Source of the DNA: Spirochaetaceae bacterium
Lineage (GTDB): Bacteria; Spirochaetota; Spirochaetia; Treponematales; Breznakiellaceae
NCBI GenBank assembly: GCA_031265535.1
Contig: JAISCO010000203.1
Span: 1 to 7,793, forward strand
Length of the DNA: 7,793 bases
Direction of reading: 5' to 3'
Of this stretch, positions 1-5,487 are shown one piece after another; within the stretch, counting starts at the first letter, position 1, and each line of letters begins with the position of its first letter. The position numbers and the translations under genes were made by a program. Below the pieces are notes generated by a model. It was not told where the DNA came from. It did no database searches and saw only the letters and a list, made by a program, of their open reading frames with translations.

Positions 1-105
1 AAAATCTTTTGCATCGGATGTTTTTTTTGAAGTACGCCAGCCTATGGCAAGCATCAAAATAAGGTAGACCGCAAACGCAAAAATTATTCCGATTGACCCG
101 CTCAT
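1..105 (-). CDS. Sodium:solute symporter family protein, N-terminal fragment
   Basis: The first 35 codons of a gene that reads off the left edge. The protein begins MSGSIGIIFAFAVYLILM and continues through a hydrophobic first membrane helix into IGWRTSKKTSDAKDF. The pattern of helix, then IGW, then a short basic stretch (RTSKKT), then D..DF is the usual N-terminus of the SSS/PutP-PanF family, where an LGGR-type motif normally follows; that part is off the window. Members are inner-membrane carriers that couple Na+ entry to uptake of proline, pantothenate, sugars or similar solutes; the substrate cannot be read here. The start is set by AGGAG at 111-115 (minus sense), about five bases before the ATG. 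A weak promoter could be TTGAAT (161-156) with TACAAA (140-135), but the 15-bp spacing is poor. Its upstream side is the repeat cluster at 168-732. The family call rests on only 35 residues. Confidence 0.72.
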   Translation of the reverse strand, partial: MSGSIGIIFAFAVYLILMLAIGWRTSKKTSDAKDF

Positions 106-167
106 GATTTCTCCTAAAAATAAGCTACAATCAGTTTGTAACATCCCAGCCGTGTATTCAACCCCCA

Positions 168-477
168 CCATTTGCCATGGAGGCACATGCGCTCCGCGCC
201 GGCATACCAAAAGCGGACTTTACTCCGTGCCTTTGGGACGAAAACGGCACTTTGCATACGCGCCTGCCAGCCATTTGCCATGGAGGCACATGCGCTCCGC
301 GCCGGCATACCAAAAGCGGACTTTACTCCGTGCCTTAGGGTCTGAAAACGGCACTTTGCATACGCGCCCGCCAGCCATTTGCCATGGAGGCACATGCGCT
401 CCGCGCCGGCATACCAAAAGCGGACTTTACTCCGTGCCTTTGGGACGAAAACGGCACTTTGCATACGCGCCTGCCAG
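168..477. repeat. Three tandem copies of a 103/104-bp repeat
   Basis: Copies lie at 168-270, 271-374 and 375-477. Copies 1 and 3 are identical over 103 bp. Copy 2 differs near its 3' half (CCTTAGGGTCTG in place of CCTTTGGGACG, one base longer) and in one base of the terminal CGCCTGCCAG. Each unit starts CCATTTGCCATGGAGG and ends TGCCAG. Both strands stay open through parts of the array, but the frame shifts by one base per 103-bp unit and no Shine-Dalgarno sequence or family signal is visible, so I do not call genes here. The first 30 bp recur, inverted, at 2463-2492 with one mismatch, so this is a dispersed family and not only a local duplication. There are no unique spacers, so it is not a CRISPR array. 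Confidence 0.95.
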
Positions 478-533
478 CGGGTTTTCATAAGCTCCGCGCC
501 CGCCAGCGGGTTTTACACGCTTCGCGTTAGCGT
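473..533. repeat. Short repeats trailing the 103-bp array
   Basis: GCCAGCGGGTTTT occurs at 473-485 and again at 502-514, with a degenerate third copy (ACCAGCGGGTTTG) near 599-611. At 518-533 the sequence CGCTTCGCGTTAGCGT matches, at 15 of 16 positions, the reverse complement of 2455-2470. That stretch sits next to the inverted fragment of the 103-bp unit near 2463. So several pieces of the same composite repeat occur at both places, in opposite orientation and differently arranged. Confidence 0.7.
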
Positions 534-536
534 ATT

Positions 537-571
537 GCCGCCATCGCAAACTTGTTTGCGCCGTTGGCGGC
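537..571. other. Strong composite hairpin (inverted repeat)
   Basis: An outer stem GCCGCCA (537-543) pairs with TGGCGGC (565-571). An inner stem CGCAAAC (545-551) pairs with GTTTGCG (554-560) around a 2-nt loop. The two stems are separated by one base on the left and four on the right. There is no T-run on either side, so it does not look like a standard intrinsic terminator. It lies between the 103-bp repeats and the heptad array and may be part of the dispersed element. Function unknown. Confidence 0.6.
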
Positions 572-613
572 AGAGCGGCGTTATAGTCGATAACGGCCAC
601 CAGCGGGTTTGTC

Positions 614-732
614 ATTCCTCATTCCTCATTCCTCATTCCTCATTCCTCATTGCTCATTCTCAATTCTCAATTCTCAATTCTCAATTCTCAATTCTCAATT
701 CTCAATTCTTACCTTTTCCCTTTTCCTTTTTC
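614..732 (-). repeat. Heptad repeat array 1 (17 phased 7-bp units)
   Basis: On the plus strand: ATTCCTC five times (614-648), ATTGCTC once, ATTCTCA seven times (656-704), ATTCTTA, then CCTTTTC twice and CTTTTTC (712-732). The 7-bp phase is unbroken for 119 bp although the unit changes three times. Read on the minus strand it has the same order as the other arrays in this window: purine-rich AAAAGG units, then AATTGAG-like units, then AATGAGG units. It is the only array in this orientation. It abuts the broken 5' end of the glycine-rich gene at about 741. The plus strand lacks stop codons here, which creates spurious open frames. Confidence 0.93.
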
Positions 733-740
733 CACACTTT

Positions 741-1726
741 CAATATGCCGGCGGCCCCCGCCATAATCAGGGGGACGCTCCCGGAATAAACGCGAGCAAG
801 AGTATAACGGTAGAGGTAAGGGCCGAGGACGGGACACCCGGCAGCTACACAATAAACATATTCAGGGATGGCAGTAACATCGTTTATAACGCGGAAGGCG
901 GTATAGCAAATTTAATACGAAAAGAGGGGGCTTTTACGAAATCCACACGTTTATGGCTGACCCAGGCACGCCGTTAGGCACTCAGAAAGCGCACACGCTT
1001 GCTTTTACCACTAGACCGGCGGATAACAAGGTAGAAGTTCTTGTGGTCGCGGGCGGCGGTGGCGGCGCCAAGCGCAGCACCGGTTGGAGCAGCAGCGGAG
1101 GCGGCGCGGGGAGGTTTGTCTATCATCCGGCGTTTAATGTGGCAGATAACGAGATTTGGGGGAGTCCCGGCACGATAAGCGTAAAGGTTGGGGCCGGCGG
1201 CGCCGGCGCCGGCAACGTAGGATATGGCGGTACCGGCGGCGATTCCGAGTTTATCCGTGGCGACGGGTACAAGATTATCGCCAAAGGCGGAGGGGGCGGC
1301 GGCTACGGCGGGTCTAACGTGCTTGGACTAGCGGGCGGTTCTGGCGGCGGAAGCCACAATTCGAATGAAAATCCTCCAAGCCAAAGAACATCCGCGCTAG
1401 AGGGGACGGTACCGAATGAGCCCGGGGTGTTGAACCTTGGCAGCGGGGGCCACACATGGAACGGCGGCGGGGCCGGGGAAGGCTCCGGCGGGGCCGGCAT
1501 AGGCACCCAGTCCGCGATAAGCGGGGAATCTAAGTGGTACGCCGGCGGCGGACATAATGGCGCCAACGCGGGCATACAGTATGGCGCCGGCAATTCAGAG
1601 ACCGCCGAAAGCGGCACGGGGGACGGCGGCGGCGCGGGCCCGAGTCCCATCACCGGCACAGCCGGCGGTTCCGGCATCGTCATCGTGCGCTGGCCATGGG
1701 TTGAACCGGAAACCCCGAAAGACTAA
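741..1726 (+). pseudogene. Remnant of a surface protein: cadherin-like beta-sandwich end plus glycine-rich domain
   Basis: Two reading frames must be joined. From 741 one frame gives GINASKSITVEVRAEDG followed by TPGSYTINIFRDGSN, the typical end of a bacterial cadherin-like beta-sandwich repeat (T...AEDG....YTI...R). A second frame, open from 890, gives GGFYEIHTFMADPGTP (926 on), then VEVLVVAGGGGG, many Gly-rich turns, and GGSGIVIVRW near the C-terminus (stop 1724-1726). VEVLVVAGGGGG at the start and GGSGIVIVR at the end bracket the glycine-rich domain often found on bacterial cell-surface proteins, so that domain looks complete. The switch falls between about 890 and 930, which includes the G5 run at 926-930. 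There is no signal peptide: upstream of 741 the gene is replaced by the heptad array. The ATG at 953 could give a 257-aa product, but it has no Shine-Dalgarno sequence and sits inside the YEIHTFMADP motif, so I read this as a truncated, frameshifted gene. A sequencing error at the G run could explain the shift but not the missing 5' end. Confidence 0.68.
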
Positions 1727-1746
1727 GATCACCCTGTTCTGACTTC

Positions 1747-1782
1747 ATACGGGCACTTTCAAGACCTTGAAAGTGCCCGTAT
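1747..1782. terminator. Perfect 17-bp-stem hairpin after the glycine-rich gene
   Basis: ATACGGGCACTTTCAAG (1747-1763) and CTTGAAAGTGCCCGTAT (1766-1782) are exact reverse complements around a 2-nt loop. It begins 20 bp after the stop codon of the glycine-rich gene. It is placed like a transcription terminator, but no T-run follows; instead CAAAGTA leads into a run of 14 C. It may terminate transcription without the usual T tract, protect mRNA ends, or belong to a dispersed element. The inverted repeat is certain; its role is not. Confidence 0.5.
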
Positions 1783-1789
1783 CAAAGTA

Positions 1790-1803
1790 CCCCCCCCCCC
1801 CCC
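1790..1803. repeat. C14 homopolymer tract
   Basis: Fourteen consecutive C residues, seven bases after the hairpin stem and eight before the next heptad array. A tract this long is expected to be unstable in length. No gene start lies close by on either strand, so any regulatory effect is unclear. The window holds a second 14-nt tract of G at 3459-3472. Confidence 0.95.
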
Positions 1804-1811
1804 ACTCGACC

Positions 1812-1895
1812 AAGTAAAAAGTAAAAAGGAATAGTTAAGAATTAGCAATTAGCAATGAGGAATGAAGGAAAAAGTAACAGGTAAAAAGTAACAGG
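1812..1895 (+). repeat. Heptad repeat array 2 (12 phased 7-bp units)
   Basis: Units in order: AAGTAAA twice, AAGGAAT, AGTTAAG, AATTAGC twice, AATGAGG, AATGAAG, GAAAAAG, TAACAGG, TAAAAAG, TAACAGG. Phase is exact over 84 bp. The order (A-rich, then AATTAGC, then AATGAGG) then returns to A-rich units. It is directly followed by the dispersed CAGATTACACTGATT sequence. Confidence 0.9.
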
Positions 1896-2247
1896 TGTCG
1901 CAGATTACACTGATTTTTGGGGTATCGGCGCTATAACTGATCGGAGCGGGCGTAATTCGCGGACTTTTTTTCTTCACCGAACTCGCATTAAGAAACATGA
2001 ATCCTTAACTTGTTGACAGTGGCGCCGCTGGGGGGTGGCGGAAGACCGCCGTAGGCTGGCTGTAGACAGCGGTCTTTAAACATTTATAGGCAACAGTAAG
2101 TTTTTGGGGCCTACGCCATGCTGCCACATACTTACACACGCTCACTGAGAAAGCGTGCCGTTTTTGGGCGGGGGTGTGACGATGAGGCACCGGTTTGCGA
2201 TTATGCAGGGAAACAGCGCCCCCCTTCTGAATTGAAAAATAGCCACA
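1896..2247. other. Gene-free stretch with fragments of dispersed repeats
   Basis: No supportable gene. It opens with CGCAGATTACACTGATT (1899-1915), which matches the reverse complement of 7364-7380 at 16 of 17 positions. A hairpin with AAGACCGC (2042-2049) and GCGGTCTT (2069-2076) around a 19-nt loop follows, ending in TTTAAAC. At 2153-2181 a stretch beginning GCGTGCCGTTTTTGGGCGGG matches the reverse complement of 5192-5220 at 25 of 29 positions. A minus-strand open frame of 83 codons (2005-2256) starts at a TTG inside a heptad array and has no Shine-Dalgarno sequence or known motif, so it is not called. Confidence 0.6.
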
Positions 2248-2385
2248 AATTAACAATTAGTAATTAACAATTAGCAGTGAGCAATTAGCAGTGAGGAGTG
2301 AGGGAAAAGGTAAAAGGTAAAAAGGAAAGTAAGAGGGAGGAACAATTAGCAATTAACAATGGGCAGTGAGGAATGAGGAGTGAGG
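2248..2385 (+). repeat. Heptad repeat arrays 3a and 3b (12 + 6 phased units)
   Basis: The first block, 2248-2331, reads AATTAAC, AATTAGT, AATTAAC, AATTAGC, AGTGAGC, AATTAGC, AGTGAGG twice, GAAAAGG, TAAAAGG, TAAAAAG, GAAAGTA. After a 12-bp purine-rich interruption (2332-2343) a second block, 2344-2385, reads AATTAGC, AATTAAC, AATGGGC, AGTGAGG, AATGAGG, AGTGAGG. Phase is exact within each block. A small hairpin, TGCCTT with AAGGCA around ACTA, lies 30 bp further on at 2416-2431. Confidence 0.9.
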
Positions 2386-2454
2386 TTGATAACAGTTGCG
2401 TATGCCAATCGCCCTTGCCTTACTAAAGGCAGAGGTTGAAACCCTACTTCCGGG

Positions 2455-2492
2455 ACGCTAACGCGGAGCGTATGTGCCTCCATGGCAAATGG
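2455..2492 (-). repeat. Inverted fragment of the 103-bp repeat family
   Basis: Bases 2463-2492 are the reverse complement of the first 30 bp of each 103-bp unit (168-197), with a single difference (T for C at 2471). The adjoining 2455-2470 matches the reverse complement of 518-533 at 15 of 16 positions. The match to the repeat ends at the exact base before a TTGACA (2493-2498). The fragment is also in frame with, and upstream of, the nucleotidyltransferase, so an automatic gene call could wrongly extend that protein to 2436 through repeat-derived residues (AERMCLHGKW). Confidence 0.9.
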
Positions 2493-2524
2493 TTGACATG
2501 GGGTGTGTGGTGTGAGAGTATAGA
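2493..2524 (+). promoter_or_regulatory. Possible promoter of the nucleotidyltransferase gene
   Basis: TTGACA (2493-2498) is a perfect -35 hexamer. The best -10 is TATAGA (2519-2524), but the spacing is 20 bp, longer than the preferred 16-18. The -35 begins directly after the repeat fragment. It is upstream of a good start codon at 2544, so a promoter here is plausible, though the spacing makes it weak or activator-dependent if real. Confidence 0.35.
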
Positions 2525-2535
2525 ATTAATTCTAT
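2520..2535. promoter_or_regulatory. Perfect 16-bp palindrome at the nucleotidyltransferase start
   Basis: ATAGAATTAATTCTAT is its own reverse complement. It overlaps the candidate -10 and ends one base before the GGAG ribosome binding site (2536-2539). The position suits a repressor operator for a dimeric protein. It cannot make a tight RNA hairpin without opening the central bases. Confidence 0.4.
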
Positions 2536-2543
2536 GGAGTAAA

Positions 2544-3452
2544 ATGAAACCGACTTTAGTAGTACTTGCGGCAGGTATGGGAAGCCGCTATGGCGGAATA
2601 AAACAGATTGACGGGGTAGGGCGCTATAACGAAACATTACTTGATTACGCGACATTTGACGCCCGCAAGGCCGGTTTCGGCAGCGTTGTGTATATCATAC
2701 GCAAAGACATTGAGTCCGCGTTCCGCGAACGCATTTTTGACCGTATCGCAAAAAATTTTGATGCCCGCTATGTATTTCAAAGCCGCGAAAGCCTATTGAA
2801 CGCGGCTCAAATTGAAGCGTCAAAAAACAGATTAAAACCATGGGGGACGGCGCACGCCATATTGTGCGCTAAAGATGCCGTTACGACACCTTTTGCCGTA
2901 ATAAATGCCGATGATTACTACGGCCGTGCCGCGTTTGAAGCGCTTGGCGGCTATCTTTCCGGAATTTCCAACGACTGCGTAGAACACGCGATGGTCGCTT
3001 ATGTACTTGGCAACACATTAAGCAAAACAGGGTCGGTTTCACGCGGCGTGTGCGGCGTAAAAGACGGTTACCTTCTGACTATACAGGAACATAAAAAAAT
3101 CAGCTATACAAATGATAGAATCGTAAGCCACGCCGACAGCAAAATTACACTTACCGGCGACGAGCCTGTTTCCATGAATTTTTTTGGGTTTTCGCCCGCG
3201 GTTTTTGACACATTTTGGGAATCATTTGAACAATTTATCGAAAAAAACATGGCGAATGAAACTGCTGAATGCCTGCTGCCGGAATGCGCCGACACCATTG
3301 TATCATCAAAAAAAGGTAAAATACGAGTCTTTACATCGAAAGAAAACTGGTTTGGCATGACATATCCCGAAGACCGCGATATTGTCCGAGCCGAAATCGC
3401 TAAAAAGATAAAAGAAACTTATTATCCCGAACGCCTTTGGGGACATGAATAG
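2544..3452 (+). CDS. Nucleotidyltransferase family protein (NTP_transferase fold)
   Basis: A 302-aa cytoplasmic enzyme of the NTP_transferase superfamily, whose members join a nucleoside triphosphate to a sugar phosphate or similar phosphate, releasing pyrophosphate. The N-terminus, LVVLAAGMGSRYGGIKQID (residues 5-23), carries the nucleotide-binding signature LAAGxGSR with the following Lys (K20). KPWGTAHAIL starts at K98, and NADDYYG (121-127) holds the Asp residues expected to bind the metal and NTP. NTLSKTGSVSRGVC lies in the sugar-binding half. The length fits the roughly 300-aa subgroup with the GMGSRYGG(I/L)KQID signature, for which I know no fixed substrate. I chose the ATG at 2544 because GGAG precedes it and the signature begins four residues later; the open frame reaches back to 2436 only through repeat DNA. 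The neighbours are not sugar-pathway genes, so the substrate cannot be inferred. The coding sequence looks intact. Confidence 0.9.
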   Translation: MKPTLVVLAAGMGSRYGGIKQIDGVGRYNETLLDYATFDARKAGFGSVVYIIRKDIESAFRERIFDRIAKNFDARYVFQSRESLLNAAQIEASKNRLKPWGTAHAILCAKDAVTTPFAVINADDYYGRAAFEALGGYLSGISNDCVEHAMVAYVLGNTLSKTGSVSRGVCGVKDGYLLTIQEHKKISYTNDRIVSHADSKITLTGDEPVSMNFFGFSPAVFDTFWESFEQFIEKNMANETAECLLPECADTIVSSKKGKIRVFTSKENWFGMTYPEDRDIVRAEIAKKIKETYYPERLWGHE

Positions 3453-3458
3453 ACACGC

Positions 3459-3472
3459 GGGGGGGGGGGGGG
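3459..3472. repeat. G14 homopolymer tract upstream of the transglycosylase
   Basis: Fourteen consecutive G residues, six bases after the nucleotidyltransferase stop and 83 bases before the preferred start of the transglycosylase. A candidate promoter begins 11 bases downstream, so the tract would lie just upstream of its -35. In Treponema pallidum, poly-G tracts beside tpr promoters change transcription as their length varies; this tract is placed similarly. That it varies here is inference. Confidence 0.95.
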
Positions 3473-3483
3473 ATTAAGCCCGT

Positions 3484-3513
3484 TTGAAAAAGACTGTCGT
3501 ATCGCATGAAAAT
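3484..3513 (+). promoter_or_regulatory. Weak candidate promoter of the transglycosylase gene
   Basis: TTGAAA (3484-3489, five of six consensus bases) and GAAAAT (3508-3513, four of six) are separated by 18 bp. It sits between the G14 tract and the first ATG codons. If correct, transcription starts near 3520 and the TTG codon at 3484 cannot be the translation start. Confidence 0.3.
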
Positions 3514-3555
3514 TGTGTTTTTACCATGATGAACATGATAAACATAATGAACACC

Positions 3556-4950
3556 ATGTTAAAAAAAATTATAGCCTGTATTTGCCTCGCGCTGGCCGCA
3601 GCCCTGCCGCTTTGCGCCGAAGCGCCTTCTCCGGCAGAACAAATATTTGTATTGCCGGAACCGTCCAATACAAACGCCCAGTCCGCTGTCTTTGAGCGTC
3701 CGCTCAGAGTGCTGCAGACATCAATACCGCCGCGCATAACGAGCCAGCGGCATGACCGTCTCCGCTTTCCCGTAATATCAACAATATATGGCATGAATGA
3801 TCCGTTGACGGAAAACTACATCAAGCGTTATTCCAACGCGTCCGGCCTGCTCTGGATAAAATCGGTAATGAAAAACGCCGAACCGTACCTAGCCTTCATC
3901 CGAAACGAAATTGAACAGCGCGGACTTCCGCCGGAACTTCTGTATCTGCCGGTCATTGAGTCAGGCTATGTCAGCACGGCTAAAAGCTCGTCGGGGGCAT
4001 TGGGACTCTGGCAATTCATGCGTAACAGCATCAGCCCCTATATGATAATCAGCGAATACCTTGACGAGCGCATGGATTTCTGGAAGTCAACGCATGGGGC
4101 GCTCTCAAAACTTGAGGAAAACCACCGCAGCTACAACGATTGGGCATTGTCGCTTGCCGCTTACAACTCGGGGAGCGGCGCGATAAGCCGCCTAATCAAA
4201 CAGACCGGCATAAATGATTACTGGCTTTTGTCGGCAAACGAACACTTAAAAGCTGAAAGCATACACTATGTGCCAAAGTTGATAGCCGTCTATTATATCG
4301 TGTCAAACCCGCGTAAATTTGGCCTTGATATTTCGTGGAAACCTATAGAAACCGAATGGACGCTTGTGCCCGTCAGCCGCCAAACCGACCTTCGCCTGCT
4401 GGCGGAACACGCCGGGGTTGATAAGGACGATCTGATAAATATGAACCGCGAGTTGTACAATCATATCACGCCGCCTGTAGCGTATATGCTAAAAGTAAAA
4501 AAAGATGACGCCGAAGCGATTAAGGCTGTTTTTGACAATACCGATATAAAACTCATAAATAGTTATTATTACCATATAAAATCAGGCGATACATTGTCTG
4601 TTCTGGCTAAACATTACGGGGTAAGCGTAAATCAAATTTTGTCTCAAAATCCCGGTATATCCCCCGGTTCACTGCAAATCGGAGAAACTATAAGCATCCC
4701 CGCCTTAAAAGACGTCCCACCCTATACAAATACAAGTACGCCGCCGGAAAGTACAAGCGCCGTAAGCGCCGGAAAACAAACGGCACAGGATATTCCGTTG
4801 ACCGGTGTTTGGACAATTAAAGAAGGCGATACCCTGTGGTCTATAGCCCGTTTACACGGCATTTCGCCTGAAACTTTGGCAAATGCCAACGGCATATCCC
4901 TTTCCAGCACCCTCAGCATAGGCCGCAAGTTAAAAGTCCCTGAATTGTAA
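3556..4950 (+). CDS. Secreted membrane-bound lytic transglycosylase D-like protein, SLT plus two LysM domains
   Basis: A 464-aa exported enzyme expected to cleave peptidoglycan between MurNAc and GlcNAc, forming 1,6-anhydro-MurNAc ends. Residues 1-23 (MLKKII, a hydrophobic core, then CAEA) form a signal peptide. There is no proper lipobox, unlike E. coli MltD, so the protein is probably periplasmic. The SLT domain spans about 115-225: LPVIESGY with the likely catalytic Glu at 135, SSSGALGLWQFM (144-155) and AAYNSGSG (201-208), all family motifs. Two LysM domains, about 337-381 (HIKSGDTLSVLAKHYGVS) and 418-464 (TIKEGDTLWSIARLHGIS), bind glycan; a Ser/Thr/Pro-rich linker joins them. The frame is open from 3484, with in-frame ATGs at 3526, 3529, 3535, 3547 and 3556. 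None has a Shine-Dalgarno sequence; 3556 gives the best signal peptide. Three imperfect 9-bp repeats (3529-3555) precede it. The TAA stop is part of the following heptad array. The G14 tract upstream may affect expression. Confidence 0.92.
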   Translation: MLKKIIACICLALAAALPLCAEAPSPAEQIFVLPEPSNTNAQSAVFERPLRVLQTSIPPRITSQRHDRLRFPVISTIYGMNDPLTENYIKRYSNASGLLWIKSVMKNAEPYLAFIRNEIEQRGLPPELLYLPVIESGYVSTAKSSSGALGLWQFMRNSISPYMIISEYLDERMDFWKSTHGALSKLEENHRSYNDWALSLAAYNSGSGAISRLIKQTGINDYWLLSANEHLKAESIHYVPKLIAVYYIVSNPRKFGLDISWKPIETEWTLVPVSRQTDLRLLAEHAGVDKDDLINMNRELYNHITPPVAYMLKVKKDDAEAIKAVFDNTDIKLINSYYYHIKSGDTLSVLAKHYGVSVNQILSQNPGISPGSLQIGETISIPALKDVPPYTNTSTPPESTSAVSAGKQTAQDIPLTGVWTIKEGDTLWSIARLHGISPETLANANGISLSSTLSIGRKLKVPEL

Positions 4951-5031
4951 AAGGAAAAGGGGAAAGGCAAGAAGGAAAAAGTAAGAAGGAAAAAGTAAAA
5001 ATTAGCAATTATCAATTAGCAATTAGTAGTT
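4948..5031 (+). repeat. Heptad repeat array 4 (12 phased units), containing the stop codon of the preceding gene
   Basis: Units: TAAAAGG (4948-4954, whose TAA is the transglycosylase stop), AAAAGGG, GAAAGGC, AAGAAGG, AAAAAGT, AAGAAGG, AAAAAGT, AAAAATT, AGCAATT, ATCAATT, AGCAATT, AGTAGTT. Purine-rich units come first, AATTAGC-like units second, as in the other arrays. No hairpin is present, so this is not an ordinary intrinsic terminator. Confidence 0.9.
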
Positions 5032-5038
5032 GAGACGG

Positions 5039-5290
5039 TTTCAAATAAAAAGGGGAAGCGCATTTATCTTAAAGCGTTAAAATTTTGAAGTTTATGATGA
5101 ACTTTTTGTTACGGCTCCCCCTCGCTACAAAGGTTTTGCTTTGCAAAACGCTTTTTCGCTACCCCCACCCATTATCAATGAACTTTTTCGACGCTACTCC
5201 CCCGCCAAAAAACGGCACGCTCTCCTAGCGTCGTGACATCTTTCAAACTGTGGGTAGCGGTCTCAAGACCGGAAGAAGAATATTTACCTC
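5039..5290. other. Gene-free stretch with hairpins and a dispersed repeat copy
   Basis: No gene is supportable. GTTTTGC (5133-5139) and GCAAAAC (5143-5149) form a hairpin with a 3-nt loop, flanked by AAAG and CTTTTT; it could be a weak terminator for plus-strand transcription. ATGAACTTTTT occurs twice, near 5097 and 5178, each followed by a C-rich run. Bases 5192-5220 are an inverted copy of the 2153-2181 sequence (25 of 29). CGGTCT (5258-5263) and AGACCG (5266-5271) form a small hairpin with a 2-nt loop. Confidence 0.55.
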
Positions 5291-5297
5291 AAAGTCG

Positions 5298-5381
5298 AAG
5301 AAGGAAAGAGAAATGAGCAATTATCAATTAACAATGAGCAATTAAAAATGAGGAGTGAGGACTGAGCAGTGAGGAGTAAAA
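5298..5381 (+). repeat. Heptad repeat array 5 (12 phased units)
   Basis: Units: AAGAAGG, AAAGAGA, AATGAGC, AATTATC, AATTAAC, AATGAGC, AATTAAA, AATGAGG, AGTGAGG, ACTGAGC, AGTGAGG, AGTAAAA. Phase is exact for 84 bp. It lies in the gap between the convergent transglycosylase and XRE genes, without touching either. Confidence 0.88.
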
Positions 5382-5487
5382 ACTTATTCGCAGTGGGGTC
5401 TAATACCATCGCTTGCCTTGTTTGCGTCCCTTCAGGGCGAGGATGTTTATAAAATTCTTCATGTATCAAAAAGCGCGGGGCAAAGGA
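5382..5487. other. Short non-coding stretch downstream of the XRE gene
   Basis: I see no gene, clear hairpin terminator or repeat copy here. A minus-strand open frame (5284-5469) begins MIHEEFYKHPRPEG but then runs into the heptad array; its first 30 residues match no family I recognise, and it has no clear ribosome binding site. Confidence 0.4.

Noticed and set aside
168..477. Repeats of about 104 bp that might be a CRISPR array
   Set aside because: The copies are directly contiguous with no unique spacers, the unit is too long, and no cas gene is present.
104..490. Open frames on both strands across the 103-bp repeats
   Set aside because: They only reflect a stop-poor repeat. The frame shifts from unit to unit and there is no ribosome binding site or known motif.
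1303..1683. Proline-rich minus-strand open frame opposite the glycine-rich domain
   Set aside because: It is the antisense shadow of GGC/GGN glycine codons.
2005..2256. 83-codon minus-strand open frame
   Set aside because: It starts at a TTG inside a heptad array, has no Shine-Dalgarno site, and overlaps a hairpin and a dispersed repeat.
2436..2543. Upstream extension of the nucleotidyltransferase by 36 residues
   Set aside because: The extension reads through the inverted 103-bp repeat fragment; the family signature and a ribosome binding site place the start at 2544.
3484..3555. TTG start at 3484 for the transglycosylase
   Set aside because: It adds 24 residues that spoil the signal peptide and overlaps the candidate promoter; no Shine-Dalgarno site is present.
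5284..5469. 61-codon minus-strand open frame
   Set aside because: Most of it is translated heptad array and the rest matches no family I can recognise.
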